Of a DNA stretch of 64,000 bases, positions 28,793 to 36,899 are shown one piece after another. Position 1 is the stretch's first letter, and the number at the start of each line of letters is the position of its first letter. The notes beneath the pieces are model-generated. The model made no database searches, was not told the origin of the DNA, and saw only the letters and a program-made list of their open reading frames with translations. The position numbers and the translations under genes are program-made. The stretch is from Amphibacillus jilinensis Y1 (GTDB lineage: Bacteria > Bacillota > Bacilli > Bacillales > Amphibacillaceae), in contig NZ_JH976442.1 of the NCBI RefSeq assembly GCF_000306965.1, forward strand, positions 36,703 to 100,702, in the 5' to 3' direction.

Positions 28793-29113
28793 ATGGAAGC
28801 GGATAAAGAGATAGAAACAAGGGTAGTCATTTTTAAATCCTTGCTCATGCAAATGCTTCTCTATAGTATTGGAATATATTTGGTTGGTAGTTTTTTTTCT
28901 CCTTATCAATTTGACCCTTTATTACCCATAAGTTCTATAGTAGGAATAGGAATAGCAATGCCTGTCATTTATTACTTTTTGAATAACAGAAGCTTCGGAC
29001 CCATGCACCTACCAAAGGCATCGTTAGTAGTGATACTATCTCTTCCTTTTATAGGGATAACTGCGACTGCAACATATTTCAGTATAGACTATGTAATCAG
29101 CATAGTTATATAA
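28793..29113 (+). CDS. small membrane protein of unknown function
   Basis: The 106-residue protein has three hydrophobic segments (about residues 17-36, 46-62 and 80-104) and a charged N-terminus that should face the cytoplasm. GAGAGGAGA lies seven bases before the ATG and a terminator follows, so it looks like an expressed single gene. I do not recognise a family. It lies between a group II intron remnant and a broken dehydrogenase gene, a region that has been rearranged, so it may have been acquired recently. Confidence 0.65.
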   Translation: MEADKEIETRVVIFKSLLMQMLLYSIGIYLVGSFFSPYQFDPLLPISSIVGIGIAMPVIYYFLNNRSFGPMHLPKASLVVILSLPFIGITATATYFSIDYVISIVI

Positions 29114-29169
29114 GGTGACAAATTATTATTAAGTAAGGTTGGCTTTCCCCAATTGAAAAGTACTGCGAC

Positions 29170-29214
29170 GAAATAATCCACTGAGGTATAGACACAGTGG
29201 ATTATTTCCGTTTT
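29170..29214 (+). terminator. terminator after the small membrane protein gene
   Basis: The 14-base stem GAAATAATCCACTG / CAGTGGATTATTTC with an 11-base loop is followed by CGTTTTATCC. The rest of the space up to about 29520 shows nothing recognisable. Confidence 0.7.
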
Positions 29215-29519
29215 ATCCTTAAAATAGTCCCTTAGCTGCCATCGATAAAAAGAATGATATATCATGTTGATTTTCAGTCGATATCTTAACAATCATATAT
29301 TCTTATAGCTCATTTTCACTTCCTATACTGTTCCGATTAGATAATATTGTTCTCTAGGATCATTGGAATGAGTATTTAATGCGTTTGTTTTGAGAGTATA
29401 ACAATCTAGAACAACCGTTTAGTTTAATAGTCAACTCACCTAAAATCCCCCCTACACCTTACCGTTAATTCAATATTGGTTAAATGCATCGATGATAATC
29501 CTAATAGCATTTCGCTCAC

Positions 29520-29664
29520 CACTAAGGCATGGACAATTTTGGGGCCATCAAAAGAAACGATTGAAGTAATGGCAGATAAAACAGTCATTGCCAACCCTAG
29601 TTTCGGAAAGTTCAAACCACTTTCTCGAGAAGATTCAATCGCTATTTACAAAGCGAGTTTATAA
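29520..29664 (+). pseudogene. C-terminal fragment of a second iron-containing alcohol dehydrogenase
   Basis: The last 37 residues (KETIEVMADKTVIANPSFGK onward, ending SIAIYKASL) match the C-terminus of the intact dehydrogenase at 26819 at 26 of 37 positions. The sequence just before (KAWTILGPS) resembles the segment FWKSIGAPS with the residues between missing. Nothing of the first 330 residues remains, so this is a gene remnant. The divergence from the intact copy argues for an old paralogue rather than a recent duplication. Confidence 0.8.
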
Positions 29665-29809
29665 AAAAACTTCAACCAGCAGCCGTTTTCGCGCTTCTCA
29701 CATTGATTGGTAGTTGAGCGAAAAAGGACATTAGCATCCGCTAACACCCATTATAGATGGTCTCTTCCCACTATTTTCAGATGGGTGTTTTACCAACAGC
29801 TATCTATAG
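29664..29809 (+). repeat. family 1 element, copy G
   Basis: It begins at the stop codon of the dehydrogenase fragment with AAAAAACTTCAACCAGCAG. GATTGGTAGTTGAGCG, AGGACATTAGCATCCGCTAA and TTTTACCAACAGCTATCTAT follow in family order. Hairpin 2 is formed by ACACCCATTATAGATGG and CTATTTTCAGATGGGTGT. Confidence 0.75.
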
Positions 29810-29856
29810 CTATGAAAAAGATGGTGTGATTTTTTATCACATCATCTTTTTCATAG
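29810..29856. terminator. long hairpin after family 1 copy G
   Basis: CTATGAAAAAGATGGTGTGAT pairs with ATCACATCATCTTTTTCATAG across a five-T loop, with one bulged base. It is a very stable stem but lacks a T-run after it, so its role as a terminator is uncertain. It ends about 175 bases before the next gene. Confidence 0.5.
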
Positions 29857-30031
29857 AACGAACACCCACCCCAATCTGTCAAAACGTATGACAGACCTCT
29901 GTTACATACGGAAACACAAACTCAGATTCGATGCGTTTCTTCCATTAAATATTATAGAAGAAATAGTTCTTAGTATAAAAATTTTTGATCAGCACATACT
30001 ACTAAATATTAATTATAGTAGGTGATAAATA

Positions 30032-30466
30032 ATGAATGAACAAGAACTTAAACAAACGATCATAAAAATATTAGATGATCATCAAATCGGAACGATGGCT
30101 ACTATCGCTAACCAACGCCCCCATTCTCGTTATATGACTTTTTTTCATGATAACTTCACTCTTTACACCGCTACATCCAAAGATACACATAAAGTAGACG
30201 ATTTACGTCAAAATCCATATGTGCATATTATCATTGGCTATTCATATGAAGGAATTGGCGATCAATATTTAGAGATTGAGGGACAATGTGAATTACATGA
30301 TGAACCCTTGATTAAAGACCGATTATGGAATGACAAATTAAAGCATTGGTTTTCTGGTCCAGAAGATCCTAATTATCTAGTACTGAAAATTACCCCTTCT
30401 GAGTTCCATCTTAAAAATACCAATGACCATCAAAACCATCGTTATAAACCAACGATATCAGATTAA
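30032..30466 (+). CDS. pyridoxamine 5'-phosphate oxidase-related FMN-binding protein
   Basis: The 144-residue protein has the split-barrel flavin-binding fold of general stress protein 26 / YdaG-like proteins: IGTMATIANQRPHSRYMTFFHD near residue 20, then DNFTLYTATSKDTHKVDDLRQNPYVHIIIGY. The substrate and even flavin occupancy are unknown for most of this family. The ATG has TAGGTGATAA upstream. It is a single gene, followed by a hairpin. Confidence 0.8.
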   Translation: MNEQELKQTIIKILDDHQIGTMATIANQRPHSRYMTFFHDNFTLYTATSKDTHKVDDLRQNPYVHIIIGYSYEGIGDQYLEIEGQCELHDEPLIKDRLWNDKLKHWFSGPEDPNYLVLKITPSEFHLKNTNDHQNHRYKPTISD

Positions 30467-30519
30467 AACAAGTGCTGTTATAGCCCCTATTTTAATCTAA
30501 CTGCAACAGCCACAACCTA

Positions 30520-30556
30520 AAAGTAGTATGTTTTAATCAAAAAAAACATACTACTT
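30520..30556. terminator. hairpin downstream of the FMN-binding protein gene
   Basis: AAGTAGTATGTTTT pairs perfectly with AAAACATACTACTT across a nine-base loop. The plus strand lacks a T-run after the stem, so the termination strength is doubtful. Confidence 0.45.
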
Positions 30557-30619
30557 AGACACCACAAACCTTATTATATCAAGGGTTGAAGTCTTAAAAA
30601 AACTTAGTTGTTTAATTAA

Positions 30620-30683
30620 TGTGAATAATTTCACAAACCTGTCACATTTATGTGATTTTGTAAGCGCATACAGATGTTATGAT
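30620..30683 (+). promoter_or_regulatory. regulatory region before the adhE unit: Rex/FNR-type site, second inverted repeat, cre-like site, -10 box
   Basis: TGTGAATAATTTCACA (30620-30635) fits FNR TGTGA-N6-TCACA exactly and Rex TTGTGAA-N4-TTCACAA with one mismatch. TCACATTTATGTGA (30642-30655) is a second perfect inverted repeat. TGTAAGCGCATACA (30659-30672) fits the CcpA cre consensus except at one position. TATGAT at 30678-30683 is a likely -10 box. The cluster suggests joint control by redox state or oxygen and by carbon supply. Confidence 0.65.
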
Positions 30684-30711
30684 GAAATCAGAAAGAACGA
30701 GGGGGGATCAG

Positions 30712-30942
30712 ATGATATTAACAACATGGAAAGATTTTGGGACAGATGCAGAGTTCTATACGCAAGCAAACTTTGAAGAAGAAGTTAATGACAACTTCGA
30801 AGGTGTGTATTTTGAAGAGGGAAAAGACATTCCGAATTATATCTGGACAACACAATATGTTGTTGTCATTAAGAACAACACTAGAATGTTTAACGATGTC
30901 TCATTTGTTAAAGTTCCTCGTAACCCGTCGGTCCTTGTTTAA
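30712..30942 (+). CDS. small acidic protein of unknown function, first gene of the adhE unit
   Basis: The 76-residue protein starts MILTTWKDFGTDAEFYTQAN and is acidic in its first two thirds, with alternating hydrophobic residues at the end (YVVVIKNN, VSFVKVP) that suggest beta strands. It has no signal peptide or membrane segment. AGGGGGGATC lies close to the ATG at 30712; codons upstream overlap this site. It lies 61 bases before adhE, after the shared regulatory sites, with no terminator between, so the two are probably cotranscribed. I do not recognise the family. A role linked to AdhE is inferred from position only. Confidence 0.65.
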   Translation: MILTTWKDFGTDAEFYTQANFEEEVNDNFEGVYFEEGKDIPNYIWTTQYVVVIKNNTRMFNDVSFVKVPRNPSVLV

Positions 30943-31003
30943 GTGTTATTTTTTTGAACTCGTTTGCTCATTATTTCACATAAATTCTTAGGAGGGAAAA
31001 CCT

Positions 31004-33610
31004 ATGGTCACAAAAGTCGAAAAGAAAAATGAAGTAAAAGAACCTACTGTAGCAGAAAGCATCGATGCGTTAGCAAATAACGCTCAGAAAGCTTTAAAAG
31101 AAATGAAAAAATTAACACAAGAACAAGTTAATGACATTGTTAAAGAGATGGCATTAGCTGGTCTAGATCAACATATGTATCTAGCAAAATTAGCGGTTGA
31201 AGAAACCGGACGAGGTGTATATGAAGATAAAATTATTAAAAACATCTTTGCTACTGAATATGTTTATCACAACGTGAAATATGATAAAACAATTGGTGTC
31301 ATCAGTGAAAATGAACATGAAGGTATCGTAGAAATTGCCGAGCCGATTGGTGTTGTTGCCGGTGTAACCCCTGTAACTAATCCAACATCTACGACCATGT
31401 TCAAGTCTATCATTTCTATTAAAACAGGTAACCCTATCATCTTTGCTTTCCACCCATCCGCTCAGAAATGTAGCTCTGAAGCAGCGCGTATTTTATATGA
31501 AGCTGCAGTTAAAGCAGGGGCTCCAGAGCACTGTATTCAATGGGTTGAAAAACCTTCAATTGAAGGAACACAAGCATTAATGAAACACCCTAAGGTAGCA
31601 ACAATATTGGCTACAGGCGGACCAGGAATGGTTAAGTCAGCTTATAGCTCTGGTAAGCCAGCACTTGGTGTAGGTGCAGGTAACGTACCTTGCTATATCA
31701 ATAAATCAGCCAATGTTAAACGAGCTGTCAATGACCTCATTTTATCTAAAACGTTTGATAACGGGATGATTTGTGCGTCAGAACAAGCGATGATCGTTGA
31801 TAAAGAAATCTATGATCAAGTAAAACAAGAAATGATTGATAACAACTGTCACTTCTTGACAGCAGCCGAAAAAACAAAAGTTGAAAAGCTTGTTATCAAT
31901 GAAGATACTTGTGCCGTAAATCCAAAAATCGTTGGTATGAAACCAGTGAAAATTGCTGAGATGGCTGGCGTTAAAGTACCTGAAGATACAAAAATTCTAA
32001 TTGCAGAACTTACTGGTGTTGGACCAGATCATCCACTTTCACGTGAAAAATTAAGCCCAGTTTTAGCAGCATTTAAAGTAAATAATGCTGAAGAAGGTTT
32101 ACAACGTTCTGAAGAAATGCTTGAATTTGGTGGTTTAGGGCACTCAGCTGTGATTCATGCAAGTGACCAAGAGGTTATTGATGCATTTGGTGCACGAATG
32201 AAAGCTGGTCGTCTGATCACAAATGCGCCATCTTCTCAAGGTGCGATCGGGGACATTTACAATGGTTATATTCCGTCATTAACATTAGGTTGTGGTTCTT
32301 ATGGCGGTAACTCAGTATCTACAAACGTTGGTGCTATGCACTTAATTAATGTTAAAAAAATGGCGAGAAGGAATAATAATATGCAATGGTTTAAAGTTCC
32401 ACCAAAAGTTTATTTCGAAAAAAATTCAGTTCAATATTTAGCAAAAATGCCTAATATCACAAAAGCCTTTATCGTTACCGACCCGATGATGGTTAAACTC
32501 GGCTATGTCGATAAAGTTCTCTATCACCTACGCAAACGCTCTGACTACGTACACTGCGAAATTTTCTCTGACGTAGAACCAGATCCATCTAAAGAAACAG
32601 TTATGCGTGGAGCAGAAGCAATGAATGCGTTCAATCCTGATGTTATTATTGCTCTTGGTGGCGGTTCAGCAATGGATGCTGCTAAAGGAATGTGGCTATT
32701 CCATGAACATCCAGAGACAGATTTTAATGGGATAAAACAGAAGTTCTTAGATATTCGTAAACGTGTTTACAAATATCCTGAATTAGGACAAAAAGCACAA
32801 TTTGTTGCGATCCCAACAACATCTGGTACTGGATCTGAAGTTACTTCATTCTCAGTTATTACAGATAAGCAACAAAATGTAAAATATCCATTAGCAGATT
32901 ATGAGTTAACACCTGATGTAGCCATCATTGATCCACAATTTGTAATGACCGTACCAAAAGTAGTTACAGCAGACACTGGGATGGATGTGCTGACACATGC
33001 GATTGAAGCTTATGTTTCTAATATGGCTAACGATTACACAGATGGTTTAGCTATTAAAGCCATTCAACTTGTATTTGAATATTTACCAAAAGCTTATCAC
33101 AATGGTAGTGATGAAGTGGCCCGTGAAAAAATGCATAATGCATCTACGATTGCAGGGATGGCATTCGCTAATGCTTTCTTAGGTATTAATCATAGTTTGG
33201 CACACAAACTAGGTGCAGAATTCCATATCGCTCACGGTCGTGCGAATGCGATTCTAATGCCACACGTTATTCGCTATAACGCTAAAAAGCCAAGTAAATT
33301 TGTTTCATTCCCTAAATACGAGCACTTTATTGCGGATCAGCGTTATGCTGAAATCGCAAAAGCGTTAGGCTTACCTGCTAAAACGACTGAAGAAGGTGTT
33401 GAAAGCTTAGTCAATGCTATTTATAAACTAGCTAAAGAGCTTAATATACCAATGAGCATTGCTGAAAATGGCGTTGACAAAAAAGATTTTGAAGCTAAAG
33501 TTGATTATTTAGCAGACCGTGCTTTTGAAGATCAATGTACAACAGCTAATCCGAAGTTACCACTCGTAACTGAACTAGCTGAGGTTTATCGCAACGCATT
33601 TAAAGGTTAA
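31004..33610 (+). CDS. adhE: bifunctional acetaldehyde-CoA / alcohol dehydrogenase
   Basis: AdhE reduces acetyl-CoA to acetaldehyde and then ethanol, regenerating two NAD+ per acetyl-CoA. The N-terminal aldehyde dehydrogenase half (to about residue 440) has the catalytic cysteine in DNGMICASEQAMIV. The C-terminal half (from about residue 460) is an iron-dependent dehydrogenase with VIIALGGGSAMDAAKGMW, the metal-site segment DVLTHAIEAYVS and NHSLAHKLGAEFHIAHGRAN. The 868-residue length is that of full AdhE, whose chains assemble into spirosomes. AGGAGGG precedes the ATG. With PflB it provides the main ethanol branch. Confidence 0.97.
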   Translation: MVTKVEKKNEVKEPTVAESIDALANNAQKALKEMKKLTQEQVNDIVKEMALAGLDQHMYLAKLAVEETGRGVYEDKIIKNIFATEYVYHNVKYDKTIGVISENEHEGIVEIAEPIGVVAGVTPVTNPTSTTMFKSIISIKTGNPIIFAFHPSAQKCSSEAARILYEAAVKAGAPEHCIQWVEKPSIEGTQALMKHPKVATILATGGPGMVKSAYSSGKPALGVGAGNVPCYINKSANVKRAVNDLILSKTFDNGMICASEQAMIVDKEIYDQVKQEMIDNNCHFLTAAEKTKVEKLVINEDTCAVNPKIVGMKPVKIAEMAGVKVPEDTKILIAELTGVGPDHPLSREKLSPVLAAFKVNNAEEGLQRSEEMLEFGGLGHSAVIHASDQEVIDAFGARMKAGRLITNAPSSQGAIGDIYNGYIPSLTLGCGSYGGNSVSTNVGAMHLINVKKMARRNNNMQWFKVPPKVYFEKNSVQYLAKMPNITKAFIVTDPMMVKLGYVDKVLYHLRKRSDYVHCEIFSDVEPDPSKETVMRGAEAMNAFNPDVIIALGGGSAMDAAKGMWLFHEHPETDFNGIKQKFLDIRKRVYKYPELGQKAQFVAIPTTSGTGSEVTSFSVITDKQQNVKYPLADYELTPDVAIIDPQFVMTVPKVVTADTGMDVLTHAIEAYVSNMANDYTDGLAIKAIQLVFEYLPKAYHNGSDEVAREKMHNASTIAGMAFANAFLGINHSLAHKLGAEFHIAHGRANAILMPHVIRYNAKKPSKFVSFPKYEHFIADQRYAEIAKALGLPAKTTEEGVESLVNAIYKLAKELNIPMSIAENGVDKKDFEAKVDYLADRAFEDQCTTANPKLPLVTELAEVYRNAFKG

Positions 33611-33643
33611 CTTTCACTCCCCTATTTGAATATTTATATACCA

Positions 33644-33683
33644 AGAAGTCCTTCGTTCTAGTCGACGAAGGACTTCTCTTTTT
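33644..33683 (+). terminator. adhE terminator overlapping a convergent gene
   Basis: The 12-base stem AGAAGTCCTTCG / CGAAGGACTTCT is followed by CTTTTTG. The stop codon of the convergent gene at 33658 lies in the loop, so the last codons of that gene form one arm of this terminator. Confidence 0.85.
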
Positions 33684-33906
33684 GTTCTAGTTGCTGCAAT
33701 CGGTTTACATTACGACTAATCAAGCTATCTAAAAACTGATCTATATCACCAGGAATTGGTGAATCTTCCGTTAAAACTAATCCTGCTTGACTACTTTTCA
33801 ACAGCATCCATAATAAATAGCTCACCCATTTACTTTGGGGCTCTTCTCCTACTATAGCAGCCTCTAGCTCGACTGCTAACTGTTGTAGCATATTTTCTGT
33901 GAACAT
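33658..33906 (-). CDS. small protein of unknown function
   Basis: The 82-residue protein is soluble and probably helical (MLQQLAVELEAAIVGEE, DQFLDSLISRNVNRLQQLEQ). The ATG at 33906 is spaced six bases from GGGGG. The ribosome-binding site overlaps the stop codon of the gene before it, so the two form an operon. I do not recognise a family. The neighbourhood is discussed as possibly spore-related, but this gene itself shows nothing specific. Its 3' end doubles as the adhE terminator. Confidence 0.6.
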   Translation of the reverse strand: MFTENMLQQLAVELEAAIVGEEPQSKWVSYLLWMLLKSSQAGLVLTEDSPIPGDIDQFLDSLISRNVNRLQQLEQKEKSFVD

Positions 33907-33916
33907 CACTCACCCC

Positions 33917-34462
33917 CTAACTCGTCACATTTAGTAACAACGGATTATCAACAGGTAAACCTTCTTCATCCCTATTACTATAATAGAAAGCATCTATTTT
34001 AAATTTATATTGCTCTTTAGTTGGCCAAGTCAACGTTAAATGTAAGGGTTCAGCTCGATCTGCTCCATTAACCTTCTCACCCAAATAGCTAAACCAATAT
34101 TCTTCTCCCCCATTTTGATGATCTTCTAAGAGCTGCCAGTTGGCTTTGATTTTTTGCTGATCTCTCCTATCCTTAGCTAATAAGTATTTCCCGGATATTT
34201 GATAACGAACAGAAGCATCTATCCTAACGCAAACTATTAGGTTTTCTAGTGGTTTGACTGTCCCATTAAGTATATGATAGCTCATATTTATACAAGACCA
34301 TTCATCGCTTTGATTTGATATATCAATTGACGAAGCCAAAAAAGAAATGACTTTATTAAAACTAGCATTTCGACTAGAATAATTTGATGCTTTTTCATAA
34401 AGTTCCTGCCAACTACGATCCAAAGCTTCTAGTTTCGTCTTTACTTCCAACCATGATGTCAC
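33917..34462 (-). CDS. protein of unknown function
   Basis: The 181-residue protein starts with GTG, eight bases from GGAGGT. It has no signal peptide or membrane helix. An N-terminal helical part (TKLEALDRSWQELYEKASNY) is followed by predicted strands with several aromatic residues (YWFSYLGEKV, LHLTLTWPTKEQYKFKIDAFYYS). I do not recognise a family. It is cotranscribed with the 82-residue gene after it. Spore-surface linkage is only suggested by neighbours. Confidence 0.6.
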   Translation of the reverse strand: MTSWLEVKTKLEALDRSWQELYEKASNYSSRNASFNKVISFLASSIDISNQSDEWSCINMSYHILNGTVKPLENLIVCVRIDASVRYQISGKYLLAKDRRDQQKIKANWQLLEDHQNGGEEYWFSYLGEKVNGADRAEPLHLTLTWPTKEQYKFKIDAFYYSNRDEEGLPVDNPLLLNVTS

Positions 34463-34500
34463 TGTTATACACCTCCATTACATTTTATAGTTAAATGGCT

Positions 34501-34605
34501 TTAATTATGATTGCTTTTATCTCTGCTCAGATCAATCATTTTTTTTAGAGGCACAACTTGTCCTTCTCTTTTGAAGTTATTCATGTTAACCTGTTCATTA
34601 TTCAT
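34501..34605 (-). other. possible short open frame or gene remnant
   Basis: A 34-codon frame (MNNEQVNMNNFKREGQVVPL onward) is open further upstream to about 34640, close to where family 1 copy H begins. No ribosome-binding site is visible. It may be the end of a gene that lost its start, or chance. Confidence 0.25.
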
Positions 34606-34654
34606 ATAATCAGGATTGATATTCTCACTATCCGCTTTCTTAATTTACTTAAAA

Positions 34655-34803
34655 ACGAACCTTCAATCCGAGGCAATTTCGTTGTTCTCCTCCTGATTGC
34701 TAATTGCGTGAATCAGGACATTAGCATCCGTTAGCTCCCGCCTAAATAGATTATATCTACTCTCTATTTTTAGGCGGGCATTTGACGGACGGCTATATGT
34801 GAT
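34655..34803 (+). repeat. family 1 element, copy H (well preserved)
   Basis: The start is GAACCTTCAATCCGAGG, then TTCTCCTCCTGATTG, GCGTGAATCAGGACATTAGC, ATCCGTTAGCTCCCGCCTAA and CTCTATTTTTAGGCGGGC, ending GACGGACGGCTATATGTG. Hairpin 2 pairs CCCGCCTAAATAGA with TCTATTTTTAGGCGGG almost perfectly and CATCCGT with ACGGACG. Confidence 0.85.
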
Positions 34804-34841
34804 AAAAAAAGAGCTATTTTCACTTTTTATGAAAATAACTC
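34804..34841 (-). terminator. terminator of the cysteine-rich protein gene
   Basis: The minus-strand stem GAGTTATTTTCA / TGAAAATAGCTC is followed by TTTTTTTATC. It lies just downstream of the gene at 34853 and abuts repeat copy H. Confidence 0.8.
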
Positions 34842-34852
34842 AAATGATACAC

Positions 34853-35542
34853 CTATTTCTTAGGCGGACAAGGTTTTGATGTCCCAGGGAAAACAACCGG
34901 ACATTGTCGTGGAATAACCGGGGTCGGACATTCATCAACAGCTAACAGATCTCGCGGCTCACAGAAACTTGCTTCTAATTCTAATGTAACATCTGCAACA
35001 GCTTGAACGCTTTGGCATACATTTAAAGAAATGTCTACACTTTCTAATGCTGTCGCAACACAATTTACAGTTGCACTACAGGTTACATCTGAAATCCGAA
35101 CAACGAGCCGTGTACCTTCTGGCGCACATAAGAAAACAGATTCAGGAATCTCAATCTCGATCGGATCAGATATTTCTAAAAATGGGGTAGTTCCGTCAAA
35201 ACCAGTAAATTCAACAACTAACGATAATGTCTTTTCAAAGCTTACACGTTGCAATTCTACTTCTACACCATCAATTATAAATTCGCGATCTTGTCTATCC
35301 GCCGTTTCAACGACAGTAATTTCCGCATTTTGTGGCAGTGGATTTCCGGTGGCTGGATCTATTAAATAGCATCTTACTGCTAAATTGCTAACGGTTGGTC
35401 CACAAGGATCAATTGCAAGGGCACCGAGATCAGCCGCTGGTACATTTTGATTTACTGTTTCTTGAAGAATAACCCAGTCATAAACCTTCTCCGCATTAAA
35501 GCAAAGCAATTCTTCTTCGGGATGCGGTGGTCGATTTAACAT
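34853..35542 (-). CDS. cysteine-containing beta-rich protein, possibly a spore-surface protein
   Basis: The 229-residue protein has no signal peptide and about eleven cysteines spread along the chain, many Val/Thr/Ile and few basic residues, and a Pro/Cys-rich tail (CPTPVIPRQCPVVFPGTSKP). An EKVYDWVILQ motif near residue 18 resembles openings of bacilli envelope or spore proteins seen from memory, but no family is certain. Lack of a signal peptide with many cysteines fits mother-cell spore-coat proteins that become crosslinked. The ATG follows AAAGGAG by eight bases. The gene is monocistronic, with its own terminator. Confidence 0.6.
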   Translation of the reverse strand: MLNRPPHPEEELLCFNAEKVYDWVILQETVNQNVPAADLGALAIDPCGPTVSNLAVRCYLIDPATGNPLPQNAEITVVETADRQDREFIIDGVEVELQRVSFEKTLSLVVEFTGFDGTTPFLEISDPIEIEIPESVFLCAPEGTRLVVRISDVTCSATVNCVATALESVDISLNVCQSVQAVADVTLELEASFCEPRDLLAVDECPTPVIPRQCPVVFPGTSKPCPPKK

Positions 35543-35682
35543 ATGCTCTACTCCTTTACTGATTATTTTTATTTCAATAACAAAATATGTGTATAACCTT
35601 ATTATGCTCTGTGCGATAGTCTATTTTCAGGTCATTTTATTCAAAATGGGCATCTGTTCATCATTATTCACCTTTACGAAAC

Positions 35683-35709
35683 ACCTAAGCTAAAAACATG
35701 CATATATTA
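35683..35709 (+). promoter_or_regulatory. candidate sigma-K type promoter
   Basis: AC, 16 bases, then CATATATTA fits the mother-cell sigma-K pattern AC-N16-CATANNNTA. It ends about 30 bases before the start of the next gene. The pattern is short, so chance occurrence is possible. Confidence 0.4.
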
Positions 35710-35740
35710 TAATGTATGCTAATGCCCGAGGTGAATAAAA

Positions 35741-36598
35741 GTGACAGAGCTAAATGAGGATTGGCCTACTTTAAAGGAGCGCTACCAAAAAATAATTAGA
35801 AGTTATCAAGCAAATGATTTAAGCCATGCATATAGTACACTCCAACACAAATATCATGAGGTTGTTAAAGCACTTAATCAACAAATCGAGAAAAACACGC
35901 GACTCGTTGAGCAGCTGAATAAGCAGGAAAATAAGCTGAACAGTTTACAAGATACATTGACAGAAAAAGAATCCTTAATATCGAAAGAAATCATTGAATC
36001 TCATGTTATCGATTCGTTAATATTTCATATAAAGGCATTTAATCAATTAATCACTATCCTGTCGCATTCTGATTTAGAATCCCATTTAAAGGAGGTGGAG
36101 TGGATCATGTCTGAAACAACAGAAAAAAAGACCGATTCAACTGAGGAAGCTACTCACCCTGTTAATCATGAACGAATTGATAACGAAGGGAATGATAGCG
36201 AAGATATACCTAGACCCTTTAATTTTCAAGATCTTCAATCTTATCAAACCGCCTACCTAATACCTATAAAAAAAGAACATCAAAATCAACCTATAACTAC
36301 ACCAAGATTTTACTATGATAAAAAGAAGATCTTAGAAAAACTAAAAGAAAAACAATTGAAAAAAATCTTAGAAGATTACCCTACCGAAAAATCTTCAACC
36401 CAAAGCAATGGTCATGAAACCAGTCAAAAAATAGCTCAGCCTGAACCGTCAGAACTTATAAAACCTACTACCGAAAATGAACCCACTCAGGCTCACATTG
36501 AACAAGAATTCTTTACTGAAGAGAAAATAAAGATGGAGAAACCCATTCATCTTCTATTGAGAAAGCTAAGAGACTTATTTGGCATTACACATGATTAG
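35741..36598 (+). CDS. coiled-coil, charged protein of unknown function (spore-related?)
   Basis: The 285-residue protein starts with GTG after CGAGGTGA. Residues of about 30-90 are strongly predicted coiled coil (LNQQIEKNTRLVEQLNKQEN). A low-complexity acidic middle follows, with a Tyr/Lys-rich segment (FYYDKKKILEKLKEKQLKKI) and a C-terminal helix (IHLLLRKLRDLFGI). No signal peptide or membrane segment is seen. This composition is common in mother-cell coat morphogenesis proteins, and a sigma-K-like promoter precedes it, but no family is recognised. Confidence 0.55.
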   Translation: MTELNEDWPTLKERYQKIIRSYQANDLSHAYSTLQHKYHEVVKALNQQIEKNTRLVEQLNKQENKLNSLQDTLTEKESLISKEIIESHVIDSLIFHIKAFNQLITILSHSDLESHLKEVEWIMSETTEKKTDSTEEATHPVNHERIDNEGNDSEDIPRPFNFQDLQSYQTAYLIPIKKEHQNQPITTPRFYYDKKKILEKLKEKQLKKILEDYPTEKSSTQSNGHETSQKIAQPEPSELIKPTTENEPTQAHIEQEFFTEEKIKMEKPIHLLLRKLRDLFGITHD

Positions 36599-36636
36599 TG
36601 CTGCAATCTCATGTGCTCTCCCCATACCAATAGCCG

Positions 36637-36667
36637 AACTTAACGTACTATAATAGTATGTTAAGTT
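36637..36667. repeat. 31-bp palindrome before a 29-codon gene
   Basis: AACTTAACGTACTA and TAGTATGTTAAGTT are inverted with one mismatch and a three-base loop. There is no T-run after it. It lies 16 bases upstream of the 29-codon gene, so it could act as an operator or an RNA stem over the ribosome-binding site. Confidence 0.5.
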
Positions 36668-36683
36668 TAAGGGAGGGAAAAAA

Positions 36684-36773
36684 ATGACAAAAAGAAGAGT
36701 GATCAAAGCAACACCCGTCAAACGATCTGGTGGATGTGGCTGCGGCAAAAAAAAAGTCATAAAAAATAAATAA
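36684..36773 (+). CDS. 29-residue basic peptide with a GGCGCG motif
   Basis: The frame MTKRRVIKATPVKRSGGCGC continues GKKKVIKNK and stops at 36773. It is very basic, with two cysteines in GGCGCGKKK. GGGAGGG lies six bases before the ATG, which argues for real translation. Small Cys/Gly peptides of this kind are often crosslinked spore components or metal-binding peptides; neither is shown. It lies between a coiled-coil gene and a YjcA-type gene. Confidence 0.55.
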   Translation: MTKRRVIKATPVKRSGGCGCGKKKVIKNK

Positions 36774-36899
36774 ATCTTTGTGTGGTAGCATTTCATTTAC
36801 ATGATTTTGCTCTAATGCATTCAACGCAAAACGCATTCGCTTATCTTTCTAGCGAATGCGTTTCTATAATCTTTATTGCCTTAAGCTGAATATACCTCA

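Noticed and set aside
28620..28820. 66-codon minus-strand frame
   Set aside because: It covers the nested palindrome and the start of a well-supported plus-strand gene, with no ribosome-binding site.
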